A DNA stretch of 64,000 nt from JAWWOW01 sp033851265 (GCA_033851265.1 JAWWOW010000012.1:62001-126000), one strand, 5' to 3'. Counted from the stretch's first letter, positions 8,325 to 16,866 are shown. The notes: generated by a model not told the origin, from the sequence alone. Translations and numbers: made by a program.

Positions 8325-8825
8325 ATGCCGCGCGCGACTGCAGTGCGATCCAGCAGGGCCCCGTCGAAGGCCCCGCGCTGGCTCACCGCCGACGAGGAGG
8401 CGGCCTGGCGTGCGATCGCCCATGCCCTGCACACGCTTCCGTGGGCGCTCGAGTGTCAGCTGGAGCGCGACTCTGGCCTGAGCTTCATCGAGTACCACAC
8501 CTTGGCGAGGCTCTCCGAGGATGCCAACCACACCTTGCGGATGAGCGAGTTGGCCGAGCTGACCCACGCATCGCTCTCGCGGCTGTCACATCTGGTGAAG
8601 CGACTGGAGGCGCGCGGCCTTATTCGACGTGAACCTGATCCCACGGACGGGCGGTTCACCAACGCGATCCTCACCAAGGCCGGTTACGCGAAGCTCGTTG
8701 CCAGCGCCCCGGCGCATGCCGCTAACGTGAGATCGCTGGTGATCGATGAATTTAGCCCGGCCGAGCTGGAACAGATTCGCGAGTTTTCGCAACGTTTGGT
8801 TGCCCGTATCGAGGCGTTGGACTAG
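8325..8825 (+). CDS. MarR family transcriptional regulator
   Basis: 166 residues. The winged helix-turn-helix of the MarR family is evident: MSELAELTHASLSRLSHLVKRLEARGLIRRE at about residues 66-96, followed by the wing DPTDGRFTNAILT with its conserved Asp and Arg. A basic, Pro-rich N-terminal extension precedes it. It is divergent from the pirin operon and starts 9 bases after a long palindrome, so autoregulation is likely. It is clearly paralogous to the regulator at 51715-52212: both contain RREPDPTDGRFTNAILT and the WLTA(D/E)E...LPW N-terminal pattern. Family members of this subgroup often respond to phenolics, quinones or drugs, but the ligand here is unknown. Confidence 0.93.
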   Translation: MPRATAVRSSRAPSKAPRWLTADEEAAWRAIAHALHTLPWALECQLERDSGLSFIEYHTLARLSEDANHTLRMSELAELTHASLSRLSHLVKRLEARGLIRREPDPTDGRFTNAILTKAGYAKLVASAPAHAANVRSLVIDEFSPAELEQIREFSQRLVARIEALD

Positions 8826-8839
8826 TAAGGAGGGCCGCC

Positions 8840-9013
8840 GTGCCTACGTATCAAATGGTCTACGGGGACGAGGGGCAGGTTGTCCGCGAAACCTTCGATG
8901 ACGTCGATGTTCAACGCGAGGACGGCTGGGTGGTGCTGTTTCGCGGCAAGGAGGCGATCCTCCGCGTGAAGGAGGAGCACGTGCAGTCGCTCGAGGTCGT
9001 CCCGGGGAGCTGA
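8840..9013 (+). CDS. Small conserved-looking acidic protein (57 aa)
   Basis: A 57-codon frame from GTG 8840 to TGA 9011-9013, with an excellent ribosome site TAAGGAGG (8826-8833) 6 bases upstream. The product is acidic and likely beta-rich (many Val, Glu, Asp), with a central FRGKEAILRVKEE stretch, and has no signal peptide or membrane segment. It lies 14 bases after marR and 28 bases before the cNMP/TrxR-like gene, which has its own TAAGGAG site, so the three form a likely operon. I do not recognise a family. The ribosome site, tight spacing and codon pattern support a real gene. Confidence 0.72.
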   Translation: MPTYQMVYGDEGQVVRETFDDVDVQREDGWVVLFRGKEAILRVKEEHVQSLEVVPGS

Positions 9014-9041
9014 CTGCGGGAAGCGTTGAGTAAGGAGAGTC

Positions 9042-10694
9042 GTGGCCGAGCTGGGACTGCCCTCTGAGGCGGAGCTGACCGACGAGCAGTTCGCGACTCT
9101 CAGGGAAGTAGGCGAACTCCGGACTGTGTCCGTGGGCGATGTGCTGTACCGCGCCGGCGATGAGGGCTTTCCGTTCATTGCGATTCTCGACGCGGAAGTC
9201 GAGATCGTGGGAGGCACCCTCGAGCAAGAGATCGTCGTGGTCACGCATGGATCACGACGTTTCCTCGGCGAGCTCGGGCTGCTCACTGACGAACGGTCCC
9301 GCCTGACGGCGCGGGTATCCCGCGCCGGCCAGATCATCGCCGTTCCGCGGACCGAGCTGCGGAGGCTGATGGCGGGTGACTCTGAGTTCGGCGACATCGT
9401 CCTGGCCGCATTCATGGACCGCCGCCACCTACTCCGCGACGGGGCAGGCGCAAACAGCATCCAAGTCATCGGGTCACGTTTCTCCAGCCAGACGCAAGAC
9501 CTCCGCGCATTTCTGATCCGATCAGGGCTGCCACATCTTTGGGTCGACCTGGATGCGGAGAAAGACGCGGAGGGGCTGCTCGCACGCTACGGCGGACGCC
9601 CCACCGAAATCCCTGTCGTCGTCACTTCAGTCGGCGTGCTCCGCCAGCCGACACCCGGTGAGCTCGCGGATTTGCTTGGGCTGACCTTCCGACCGATGCC
9701 CGGGCACATCTTCGACCTCGTTGTTATCGGCGCCGGCCCGGCGGGTTTAGCGGCCAGTGTGTACGGCGCCTCGGAGGGCCTGTCGACCGTCACACTCGAT
9801 GCGGTGGCTGTCGGAGGTCAGGCCAGTGGTTCGAGCCGGATCGAAAACTATCTCGGTTTCCCGCAAGGACTTTCGGGGTTGGAGCTCACCGAGCGCGCAA
9901 CTATTCAGGCAGAGCGATTCGGGGCTCGTATCGCGTCACCGTGCGCCGCAGTTGGCATGCGCACGGACGACGGGTTCCATGTGGTGACGCTCGTTGACGG
10001 TAGTGAGGTTCCGGCTCGCGCCGTGATCGTCGCGTCCGGCGCGGAATACCGACGTCCGGGTCTAGCCGGGTGGGAAGCGCGCGAGGGAAACGGCGTCTAC
10101 TACGCCACCACGCTGACTGAGGCCGGCTTGTGCGCAGGCAGTCCAGTCGTCGTTCTCGGTGGCGGCAATTCAGCCGGGCAAGCCGCGTTGTTCCTGGCTG
10201 GCAAGGGCTGCCCCGTGCACATCGTCATTCGAGGACCCGACCTGGGCCGGTCGATGAGCCGCTACCTGGTAACTCGGATCGAGGCAGATGACCGCATCGA
10301 CGTATTGACCGATACCGAGCTGGCGTCGTTGGAGGGGGAGGGCCGGCTCGATGGAGTTGTCGTGCGCAGCAAGGTGGATGGCAACACGGACGACCTCAAA
10401 GCGGTGGCCGTCTTCTGCTTCATCGGAGCCGACCCGGCAACATCATGGCTATCTGGCGACATCGCCGTCGATGAGGACGGGTTCATCCGCACCGACCGCG
10501 ACCTGACGGCGGCCGACCTGGGCTCTGCATGGGAGCACTTGGATCGAACTCCGCTTTCCTTGGAGACGAGCCTGCCGGGAGTGTTCGCGGCGGGGGACGT
10601 TCGGTCCGGCAGCGTCAAGCGCGTCGCGGCGGCGGTCGGTGAGGGCTCGACAGCGGTTCGATCCGTGCACCAATACCTCGCCATAGTGGGCTAG
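9042..10694 (+). CDS. Cyclic nucleotide-binding domain / thioredoxin reductase-like FAD oxidoreductase
   Basis: 550 residues from GTG 9042 (ribosome site TAAGGAG). Three parts are visible: a CRP-like cyclic nucleotide-binding fold (~20-115, with a GELGLL segment), a glutaredoxin/thioredoxin-like linker domain (~140-215), and a class-II pyridine-nucleotide disulfide reductase module. That module has the FAD loop GAGPAG at 230-235, the NADPH loop GGGNSAG near 373, and the C-terminal FAD motif GVFAAGDVR. The site where thioredoxin reductase carries CxxC reads YYATTLTEAGLC (~353-364), so the redox cysteine pair is missing. It may therefore reduce a ferredoxin- or quinone-like partner, as in the ferredoxin-NADP reductases of this fold, rather than thioredoxin. 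Confidence 0.9.
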   Translation: MAELGLPSEAELTDEQFATLREVGELRTVSVGDVLYRAGDEGFPFIAILDAEVEIVGGTLEQEIVVVTHGSRRFLGELGLLTDERSRLTARVSRAGQIIAVPRTELRRLMAGDSEFGDIVLAAFMDRRHLLRDGAGANSIQVIGSRFSSQTQDLRAFLIRSGLPHLWVDLDAEKDAEGLLARYGGRPTEIPVVVTSVGVLRQPTPGELADLLGLTFRPMPGHIFDLVVIGAGPAGLAASVYGASEGLSTVTLDAVAVGGQASGSSRIENYLGFPQGLSGLELTERATIQAERFGARIASPCAAVGMRTDDGFHVVTLVDGSEVPARAVIVASGAEYRRPGLAGWEAREGNGVYYATTLTEAGLCAGSPVVVLGGGNSAGQAALFLAGKGCPVHIVIRGPDLGRSMSRYLVTRIEADDRIDVLTDTELASLEGEGRLDGVVVRSKVDGNTDDLKAVAVFCFIGADPATSWLSGDIAVDEDGFIRTDRDLTAADLGSAWEHLDRTPLSLETSLPGVFAAGDVRSGSVKRVAAAVGEGSTAVRSVHQYLAIVG

Positions 10695-10708
10695 TTTCGA
10701 CGACAGAG

Positions 10709-10742
10709 GAGCCGGCCACCCCAGTTGTGGGATGACCGGCTC
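10709..10742. terminator. Likely bidirectional terminator hairpin
   Basis: GAGCCGG (10709-10715) pairs with CCGGCTC (10736-10742). An inner CCACCCCA/TGGG segment extends the stem, and the downstream side is TTCTT. It lies between the converging genes ending at 10694 and 10760, the expected place for a shared terminator. The U-tract is short, as is usual in GC-rich actinobacteria. Confidence 0.7.
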
Positions 10743-10759
10743 TTCTTGCCTGGTGGCAG

Positions 10760-11356
10760 TTAGCCGACTGTCACCGGCGTCTTGTGGCCGACCTTGCCGT
10801 TTGCGGCAAAGATCTCCACCTCAGGAGAGACCCGGCGCAAGTGCGCGACACCGAGGATGGACAGCAGCGCCATCAGACCGGCGAGCGCAAAGCTCACGAT
10901 GGCGCCGACGAGCGCGATTGACGCGACCTTGTCGAACGCGTAGGCGTTGAGCAACAGCCCGCGCAGCGTCTCGCCCTTGAACAGGCTCGCTACCTGGCCT
11001 TGCAGTGCCACGTTCGTCGGGTCAGCCTGTGCCTTGGTGCTGACCTGCGCATAGGTCTGGCCGTCAGCGACGCCCTTGAGGTGCACACCGATGAAATGGT
11101 CCGCGTAGGCCTTGGCCTGCTCGCCGTTGACCAGTTGCTGGCCGGCGTACTTGTTCAGGTACTTGCCCACTTCCGGTGACTTCAGCGCATCGCTGCCCGC
11201 AGGTGGGAAGAAGATCTGCTGTTGTGCAAGCTGCGTCTTCACCTGGTTGTGGGCGAAGTTGTGGCCCCACAGCAGGAGGCCTCCTGCAGCGACAAGCATG
11301 ATCATGACAACCATGCCGCCAGCGGTTAGAACCTTGTCGAAAGCCTTCCTGCGCAT
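10760..11356 (-). CDS. Membrane protein of unknown function, two transmembrane segments
   Basis: 198 residues, with ribosome site GAGGAGGAAG before ATG 11356. A basic N-terminus is followed by a hydrophobic helix (~12-30). An extracytoplasmic region of ~100 residues rich in Gln, Ala and Lys comes next, then a second helix (~142-168) and a short cytoplasmic tail. This topology suggests an anchored protein with an exposed middle domain. I do not recognise a family. It is divergent from the CoA-transferase gene, and a DosR-like box lies in the shared 146-base promoter region, so it may belong to the dormancy-type regulon. Confidence 0.75.
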   Translation of the reverse strand: MRRKAFDKVLTAGGMVVMIMLVAAGGLLLWGHNFAHNQVKTQLAQQQIFFPPAGSDALKSPEVGKYLNKYAGQQLVNGEQAKAYADHFIGVHLKGVADGQTYAQVSTKAQADPTNVALQGQVASLFKGETLRGLLLNAYAFDKVASIALVGAIVSFALAGLMALLSILGVAHLRRVSPEVEIFAANGKVGHKTPVTVG

Positions 11357-11435
11357 TTCTTCCTCCTCGTATCGCCACCAAGTGGCTTGCGGATGTCCTT
11401 GCGGTTCTCACCCTGCTCGTCTGCCTCGAGTTGCG

Positions 11436-11455
11436 CTCGGGCCGAAAGTCCCGGG
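11436..11455. promoter_or_regulatory. Weak DosR/DevR-like box
   Basis: Centre GGGCCGAAAGTCCC compared with the DosR consensus core GGGACTWWAGTCCC: 12 of 14 match, with the right half (AGTCCC) perfect. It is 48 bases upstream of GTG 11503 of the CoA-transferase gene and 80 bases upstream of the divergent membrane protein gene. It is weaker than the boxes at 14434 and 16867, but sits in the same cluster. Confidence 0.45.
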
Positions 11456-11502
11456 TCGGCCCGGCGAAAGACCTCGATTCCACGCCAGGGGACGATGGGC
11501 TG

Positions 11503-12735
11503 GTGCGGGTGACGACAATCGAGGCGGTACGCCGGCGGTTGGCCGGGCTGGCGTCCGGCCCCGGGTCGATTCGCGTGGTTTCGGGCGGTAACGGTGCCGT
11601 GCCGTGGACGCTCCTTCGAGCGATTGATGCGGAGCTGGCGTCGTATCGGCTCTTCATGCTCAACGCCCCAGTCGGGGTGCCGGACCGCAGTGATGTGGCG
11701 CTCGAGACGCCGTTCGTTGGCGTCGGAATGCGCGACAGTGCTCGGTTGTCTTACCTGCCATCGCGGCTGAGTCTTGTCCCGCAGATGCTGCGGACCGCGA
11801 CACCACCGGACGTTGTCGTCGTCAACGTCAGTCCTCCGCGATCGGGTGTCCTGTCGTTGGGGACGGAGGTCAACATCCTGCCTGCGGCTATCGAGGCGGC
11901 GCGTGCACGCGGTGGTCTGGTCATCGCACAGGTCAACACATCGATGCCGTACACCTACGGCGACGCGGCGCTGCACCCAGACGAGGTCGACATCGCGGTT
12001 GAGGTGGACGAGCCACTGGGCACGATCGTGCCCAGGCCGATCGACGACCGGTCTCGTCTGGTCGCAGCGAATGTCGCGGCGCTCGTGCCCGAGGCGGCGA
12101 CGCTGCAACTGGGAATCGGCTCGGTGCCGAATGGTGTGCTCGATCTGCTGGGCGACCGGCGCGGTCTGCGTGTGTGGACCGAGATGTTCACGGACGGGAT
12201 GCTCGCTCTCGACCGAGCGGGGGCGCTCGACGCTGATGCGCCGATCGTTACGTCGTTCGTCTGGGGATCTCCCGAGTTGTACTCGTGGCTAGATGGCAAC
12301 CATCGAGTCGTGATGACTCGGACCGAGCGGACGAACGATCCCTCGTGGATCTCGCGTCAACCTGCGATGACTTCGGTGAACGCCGCGATTGAGGTCGACC
12401 TGTACGGGCAGGCGAACGCGTCGTATGTCCGTGGTCGCATTCATTCGGGGTTCGGGGGTCAAAGCGACTTCGTCGTCGGCGCCCTGCACGCGCAGGACGG
12501 GCAGGCGATCATCGCGTTGCCCTCGTGGCATCCGGCTGCGGATGTGTCGACCGTCGTCCCTCGATTGCAAGCACCGGCGACGTCGTTCCAGCAAAGCGCC
12601 GTCGTCACCGAGCAGGGAACGGCGTTGCTTTGGGGGGTGTCACAACGGGAGCAGGCAGCTCGGCTGATCTCGATTGCCCACCCAACTGCCCGTCCGGCGT
12701 TGACTGAGGCTGCCGTTAGTCAGCGGATTGGTTGA
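11503..12735 (+). CDS. Acetyl-CoA hydrolase / CoA-transferase family protein
   Basis: 410 residues from GTG 11503; AGGGGA lies 10 bases upstream. The frame is open back to 11431, but that part overlaps a DosR-like box and shows no family signature. The protein resembles 4-hydroxybutyrate/acetyl-CoA transferases: NAPVGVPD early, a central GIGSVPN motif, the catalytic Glu227 in VWTEMFTDGM, and the glycine loop HSGFGGQSDFVVG near the C-terminus. Such enzymes move CoA between carboxylic acids through a glutamyl-CoA intermediate in the cytoplasm. Its 3' end overlaps the converging nitroreductase gene by 20 bases. The donor and acceptor acids are unknown. Confidence 0.88.
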   Translation: MRVTTIEAVRRRLAGLASGPGSIRVVSGGNGAVPWTLLRAIDAELASYRLFMLNAPVGVPDRSDVALETPFVGVGMRDSARLSYLPSRLSLVPQMLRTATPPDVVVVNVSPPRSGVLSLGTEVNILPAAIEAARARGGLVIAQVNTSMPYTYGDAALHPDEVDIAVEVDEPLGTIVPRPIDDRSRLVAANVAALVPEAATLQLGIGSVPNGVLDLLGDRRGLRVWTEMFTDGMLALDRAGALDADAPIVTSFVWGSPELYSWLDGNHRVVMTRTERTNDPSWISRQPAMTSVNAAIEVDLYGQANASYVRGRIHSGFGGQSDFVVGALHAQDGQAIIALPSWHPAADVSTVVPRLQAPATSFQQSAVVTEQGTALLWGVSQREQAARLISIAHPTARPALTEAAVSQRIG

Positions 12736-13747
12736 CCGCCGCGGACTCCGAAGACGTGTCCAAAACGTCGTGCACGGGTCGCCGTGGTGTGAGGCCGCCG
12801 GAGCTCGCGTATCCGAGCTGGAAGACCATCTGCGGGAAGCCAGGAGTGCGCACCGCATCGCGCACAGCTGCGCGGATCTCGGGCAGCTCCAACGGTTGCG
12901 TAGCGAAGCGTGCAAACACCGAGTCCATTGCCGCGCGAAGCAAACACCGCTGTAGCGCCATTCCCGCGCGAAGCCAGTCCTTTGGACCGTCGCCATCAGT
13001 GGTGAGCACGACCAACACCGACTTTCCGCCCGTTCCGCTGGTCTTGGTGGTGCCCCAATGTCGGCCGAGAGCGAAGTCGCGTCCGGGAAGTTGGCCGGTT
13101 GATCGCTCGGGCATCGTGCTCGGGTACGCCTCGGGTGGCACACCATCGCGCCGCGGCTCGGCCGGGTCGTTTGCCCATCGGGCCATCTCGCCGCTCCACG
13201 CGATGTCGGCGCACTGTTCGGCGTCGGCAGCCCAAGCGAGGTCGAGCACGCGGTCAGCGGTCTTGTTGTCAGTGAGGACGGCAAGTTGAGCGCCTTCGAG
13301 TCGCGCCAGCACGCGAAGGTCTGCGACCAAGGCGGGGTCGGGTCCGCCCTCAGTGAAGGGTTCGCGGTGCGTGTGGCGCCGGGTGATGGCCGCGAGCATC
13401 TGCAGTTCCTCGTGTGACGGCTCTGTCGACGGCAGGCCCTGCACGCGTGCGAGTAGCCCAGGATCGCCGTCTCGCTCTGGAAGCAGGTGAGCGCGCGGGA
13501 CAAGGCCGAGTTTCTTGATGGCGAGTTGGAGGTTGAAAAGGGCGGCCCCACAGCTGATTACGAGCTCGCGGCCCAAGGGGTCGGCCACGTGCAGTCGGCG
13601 GGCTGGATCGACCCGAAGCTCGATCGAGTTGTCGACGAACCGGAACCGCCAGGGTTGGGTGTTGTGCACCGACGGAGCGCGGGAAGCCATGGCGATCAGA
13701 TAGTCGGCGGTGTCGCGGGTCAGCATCGTGCGCGCCTTTGTCAGCAT
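12716..13747 (-). CDS. Acg-type nitroreductase family protein
   Basis: 343 residues (ATG 13747; ATG 13726 is possible). The motif SRAPSVHNTQPWRF near residue 26 and the PLGRELVISCGAAL segment are typical of the Acg family, large nitroreductase-like FMN proteins prominent in the mycobacterial DosR regulon (Acg/Rv2032, Rv3127, Rv3131). Structural work suggests they bind FMN but may sequester flavin rather than reduce nitro groups. Its start overlaps the GNAT gene stop by 7 bases, so the two are translated together from the promoter region carrying the 14434 box. It is paralogous to the gene at 16941-17945. Confidence 0.9.
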   Translation of the reverse strand: MLTKARTMLTRDTADYLIAMASRAPSVHNTQPWRFRFVDNSIELRVDPARRLHVADPLGRELVISCGAALFNLQLAIKKLGLVPRAHLLPERDGDPGLLARVQGLPSTEPSHEELQMLAAITRRHTHREPFTEGGPDPALVADLRVLARLEGAQLAVLTDNKTADRVLDLAWAADAEQCADIAWSGEMARWANDPAEPRRDGVPPEAYPSTMPERSTGQLPGRDFALGRHWGTTKTSGTGGKSVLVVLTTDGDGPKDWLRAGMALQRCLLRAAMDSVFARFATQPLELPEIRAAVRDAVRTPGFPQMVFQLGYASSGGLTPRRPVHDVLDTSSESAAVNQSAD

Positions 13748-14352
13748 GGTCGGTTCCTTCTGGTCGCGCCGGAGTGCTCTCGCACCCTCGACGGGTCGAG
13801 CACAGACTGGGCAAGATCCGGCCAGCCGTGCAGGGCCCAGGGCTCATCGTCGAGTGGTATCTCGATGTGCACCGAGTCCGTGCCCGAGCTGACCTCGGTG
13901 CGGAGGCCGATGTCGCGAAAAACGCTGAGCATTCCACTGTTGCTCGGCAGGACTTCGGCAACGAACCGATGGACGCCTCGCGCCCGCGCCACGTTGACGA
14001 GCTCGGCGAGTAGGAGCGTGGCAAGACCCTGCCCGTGGTGGCCTTCGTCGACGAGGAAGGCGACCTCGGCCAGGCGGGGATCGTCCAATCGTTCGTAGCA
14101 GGCGACCGCGACGATCTCCCGGTCGATCAAGGCGATGACGGTTTCGTGCGTCTCATCGGGTGGCCGCAGGAGGCGCCCGATGCTTCGTTCGACGTTGGGG
14201 GCGCCGGTGAAGTACCGCAGGTAGCGCGACCAGGGTGACAGTCGCTCATGTAGCGACCGCGTTGCTGCCACGTCCTCAGAGCGGCCACCGCGAACATGCA
14301 CACGGCCAGCACGCGTGAGCCACGCCTCGTGGTCCGGGAGGACGGCTGTCAT
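13741..14352 (-). CDS. GNAT family N-acetyltransferase
   Basis: 203 residues from ATG 14352 (GGAG upstream). The frame continues to 14619, but that would run through the devR promoter and start. The GNAT fold is shown by VRGGRSEDVAATRSLHERLS at the start, and by the acetyl-CoA pyrophosphate loop in VDEGHHGQGLATLLL (Q-x-x-G-x-G/A type) near residue 105. Similar sequences occur as the acetyltransferase half of cAMP-regulated protein lysine acetyltransferases and as stand-alone proteins near devR in other actinobacteria. It is the first gene of a two-gene unit with the Acg-type nitroreductase, divergent from devR. Confidence 0.87.
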   Translation of the reverse strand: MTAVLPDHEAWLTRAGRVHVRGGRSEDVAATRSLHERLSPWSRYLRYFTGAPNVERSIGRLLRPPDETHETVIALIDREIVAVACYERLDDPRLAEVAFLVDEGHHGQGLATLLLAELVNVARARGVHRFVAEVLPSNSGMLSVFRDIGLRTEVSSGTDSVHIEIPLDDEPWALHGWPDLAQSVLDPSRVREHSGATRRNRPC

Positions 14353-14433
14353 GGCGTGCTCCGATCGTTTTGGCTTGCTGCCCGACGGTAGGCACCGCGG
14401 CACCCCGGGCGGGAGCGGCAAAAGGCCCCTTTG

Positions 14434-14453
14434 GCGGGGTCTTAAGTCCTGAG
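14434..14453. promoter_or_regulatory. DosR/DevR-like box at the devR divergent promoter
   Basis: The 20-mer matches TTSGGGACTWWAGTCCCSAA at about 15-16 positions; its core is GGGGTCTTAAGTCCTG. It lies 81 bases upstream of the GNAT start and 33 bases upstream of the devR start, so it could serve both directions and allow DevR autoregulation, as in Mycobacterium. Confidence 0.7.
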
Positions 14454-14486
14454 TAGGCGTGCGTCCGAGTCGGTTACCGTGCAGTT

Positions 14487-15143
14487 GTGGCTGAGACCGA
14501 GGCAATCCGGGTGTTTCTGCTCGACGATCACGAGATCGTCCGTCGCGGCGTGAAGGATCTCCTCGAGTCGGAGCAGGACATCGTGGTGGTGGGGGAGGCG
14601 TCGACAGCGCAAGAAGCAATTGATCGCGTGCCAGCCTCCCGCCCGCAGGTCGCTGTCCTCGATGTCCGGTTGCCCGATGGTGACGGGGTCACGGTTTGCC
14701 GAGAACTGCGGTCGCGGATGCCTGAGCTCGCTTGCCTGATGTTGACGTCGTTCGCCGATGACGATGCGTTGTACGACGCCATCCTCGCCGGCGCCGCGGG
14801 CTACGTGTTGAAGCAGATCCACGGCAGCGATCTCGTCGGTGCCGTTCGCACGGTCGCCGCCGGCGGCTCATTGCTCGACCCGCAGGTCACCGCCCAGGTG
14901 ATGGCGCGCCTTCGTGATCAGGTGACGCGCAAGGACCCGCTTGGCGGGTTGACCGACCAGGAGCGCAAGATTCTCGACCTCATCGCTGAAGGACTCACGA
15001 ACCGACAGATCGGTGAGCGGATGTTCCTCGCCGAGAAGACCGTGAAGAATTACGTGTCGTCGCTGCTTGCCAAACTCGGCCTGGAACGTCGCACGCAAGC
15101 GGCCGTGTTGGCCGCCGAGCTACGTCACGACCAGCCAAGCTGA
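14487..15143 (+). CDS. devR: DevR/DosR-type NarL family response regulator
   Basis: 218 residues, closely resembling Mycobacterium tuberculosis DosR along its whole length. The receiver domain has DDHE at 13-16, phospho-acceptor Asp59 in VLDVRLPDGDG, Thr in LTSF and Lys in YVLKQI. A LuxR/NarL helix-turn-helix follows (~150-205), with LTDQERKILDLIAEGLTN and the recognition region FLAEKTVKNYVSSLLAKLG, almost identical to DosR. In mycobacteria DosR turns on dormancy genes in hypoxia, NO or CO. Here the partner kinase gene lies convergent downstream (21-base gap) rather than in an operon. Orthology is inferred from remembered DosR sequence, not from an alignment run. Confidence 0.93.
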   Translation: MAETEAIRVFLLDDHEIVRRGVKDLLESEQDIVVVGEASTAQEAIDRVPASRPQVAVLDVRLPDGDGVTVCRELRSRMPELACLMLTSFADDDALYDAILAGAAGYVLKQIHGSDLVGAVRTVAAGGSLLDPQVTAQVMARLRDQVTRKDPLGGLTDQERKILDLIAEGLTNRQIGERMFLAEKTVKNYVSSLLAKLGLERRTQAAVLAAELRHDQPS

Positions 15144-15164
15144 CGTCTCCAGTTGCGGGTGTCG

Positions 15165-16820
15165 TCAACGTCGGTCGATCGGTGCCGCCCAAATCAACTC
15201 GGAGCCACCCTCGATCATCGCGGCAGCACTGAACGTCCCGTTGATCGATCTGGCCCGCTCGGCGAGATTGGTCAGTCCGCTGCGGCGTCCGCCCTCAGGT
15301 AGACCGACCCCGTTGTCACGGATTGTCAACTGCACGCGGTCATCGTCGACCACAAGATGCACCTCGGCTGTTGTCGCTTGAGCGTGCTTGGTCACGTTGG
15401 TCAGCGCCTCGCGGACAACGGCAAGCAGATGGTCGGCGACGGGCTCGGGAACCAACGTGTCGACGAGGCCGTCGAGACGCAATGACGGGCTGAACCCGAG
15501 TGGGCCAGTGATCTCTTCTAGTGCGCCGAGCAGGCGGGCACGGAGGCTTCCCGAGTCGCCGCGGTCGGGCGCCTGGAGGGCGTAGATCGTCGAACGGATT
15601 TCGCGGATCGTGTCGTCTAGGTCCTCGACGGCGCGGCGTACCCGCTCGATCGCCTCGGGCTTGTCGATCAGCCGCGTCGCGCCTTCGAGCTGCATGCCGG
15701 TCGCGAAGAGACGCTGGATGACGAGGTCGTGAAGGTCGCGAGCAATCCGATCTCGGTCGGCGAAGACGCTCAACTGCTCGGCATCGCGGCGACGCTCGGC
15801 AAGTTCGAGGGCGACGGCGGCCTGGCCCGCAAATGCCATGAGCGTCCCTAGGTCGGCCTGGCTGAACTGCCGACCACCGGCCTGGTTCGCCACCGCCAGT
15901 ACGCCGCTCGTCAGTCCGGCCGAGCGCAACGGCACAAGCATCGCGGGTTCCATGGCTACGGGGAAACGCATCGCGGCGTACGCCCTGTCGTTTCTCGTCA
16001 GATCCGTTACGAGTAGCGGCTCGCCCTCCCGGAAGACCCGACCAATCAAAGAGTCACGCACGGGGATGACCGCACCGCGGACGGCACCCGCGTGTTCGCC
16101 GTGGGCCACTTCGAGCAGCAGGGATCCATCGCCCGCCGGAAGTGCGATAACTGCAAGATCGCTGTCGGTCAGGACGCGTGCCTGCTCCGCGATGAGATTC
16201 AGAACTTCGACCACGTCAGTGCCCGACAGCAGACGCGTTGTCACCTCGGCGGAGGCAGCTAGCCACCGCTCGCGTCGCATCGCACCCTCGTAGAGGCGGG
16301 CGTTGGCAATGGCCACGCCAGCGGCAGCTGCGAGCGCTTGCACGATGTTTTCGTCGTCCGCATCAAAGACTTTCCCGCCACGTTTCTCGGTGAGGTACAG
16401 GTTGCCGAAAACCTCGTCGCGCACGCGAACCGGGACACCCAGGAACGTCCGCATCGGCGGATGGTTCGGCGGGAAGCCGTACGACGCCGCATGCTCAGCG
16501 AGATTGTCGAGGCGAAGCGAATGCGGCTGATGGATGAGCACACCCAAGATGCCGCGGCCACTCGGCAACCCTCCGATTTGCTCGTGCGTCGCGTCGTCGA
16601 CTCCCACAGTGATGAACTGCGACAACGTCTCGTCGTCGCTGATGACCCCCAGCGCGCCGTACTGCGCATCGACGAGAGATACGGCCGCTTCGGTGATCCG
16701 AAGCAGGACGGCCTGCAGCTCGAGGTCCTCGGCGACCGCGAGGACGGCCTCGAGGAGCTCGCGTAGCCGATCTGGTGCGGGTACGCCGCTGCCCGCCTGC
16801 CCGCCACTGCCTGACGTCAC
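15165..16820 (-). CDS. devS: DevS/DosT-type sensor histidine kinase with tandem GAF domains
   Basis: 551 residues from GTG 16820. GAF-A (~25-175) contains GFPPNHPPMRTFLGVPVRVR, in which His120 aligns with the haem-ligand His149 of M. tuberculosis DosS, and the LYLTEK segment. GAF-B spans ~200-340. A HisKA_3 dimerisation helix carries His364 in DRIARDLHDLVIQRLF, and the HATPase_c domain follows (NVTKHAQ near 465, DNGVGLPEGG near 510). There are no transmembrane segments, so it is a cytosolic sensor. It should sense O2, NO or CO through haem and phosphorylate DevR. A DosR-like box lies 47 bases upstream of its start, shared with a nitroreductase gene. Confidence 0.92.
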   Translation of the reverse strand: MTSGSGGQAGSGVPAPDRLRELLEAVLAVAEDLELQAVLLRITEAAVSLVDAQYGALGVISDDETLSQFITVGVDDATHEQIGGLPSGRGILGVLIHQPHSLRLDNLAEHAASYGFPPNHPPMRTFLGVPVRVRDEVFGNLYLTEKRGGKVFDADDENIVQALAAAAGVAIANARLYEGAMRRERWLAASAEVTTRLLSGTDVVEVLNLIAEQARVLTDSDLAVIALPAGDGSLLLEVAHGEHAGAVRGAVIPVRDSLIGRVFREGEPLLVTDLTRNDRAYAAMRFPVAMEPAMLVPLRSAGLTSGVLAVANQAGGRQFSQADLGTLMAFAGQAAVALELAERRRDAEQLSVFADRDRIARDLHDLVIQRLFATGMQLEGATRLIDKPEAIERVRRAVEDLDDTIREIRSTIYALQAPDRGDSGSLRARLLGALEEITGPLGFSPSLRLDGLVDTLVPEPVADHLLAVVREALTNVTKHAQATTAEVHLVVDDDRVQLTIRDNGVGLPEGGRRSGLTNLAERARSINGTFSAAAMIEGGSELIWAAPIDRR

Positions 16821-16866
16821 CAGGTCAGGGTGTCACGGGGCGCCGCAAGCCGGGCGAGAACGCAAA

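Noticed and set aside
12975..12995. A DosR-like AGTCC-TTT-GGACC sequence
   Set aside because: It lies inside the nitroreductase coding sequence, lacks the GGGAC...GTCCC order and has no promoter context.
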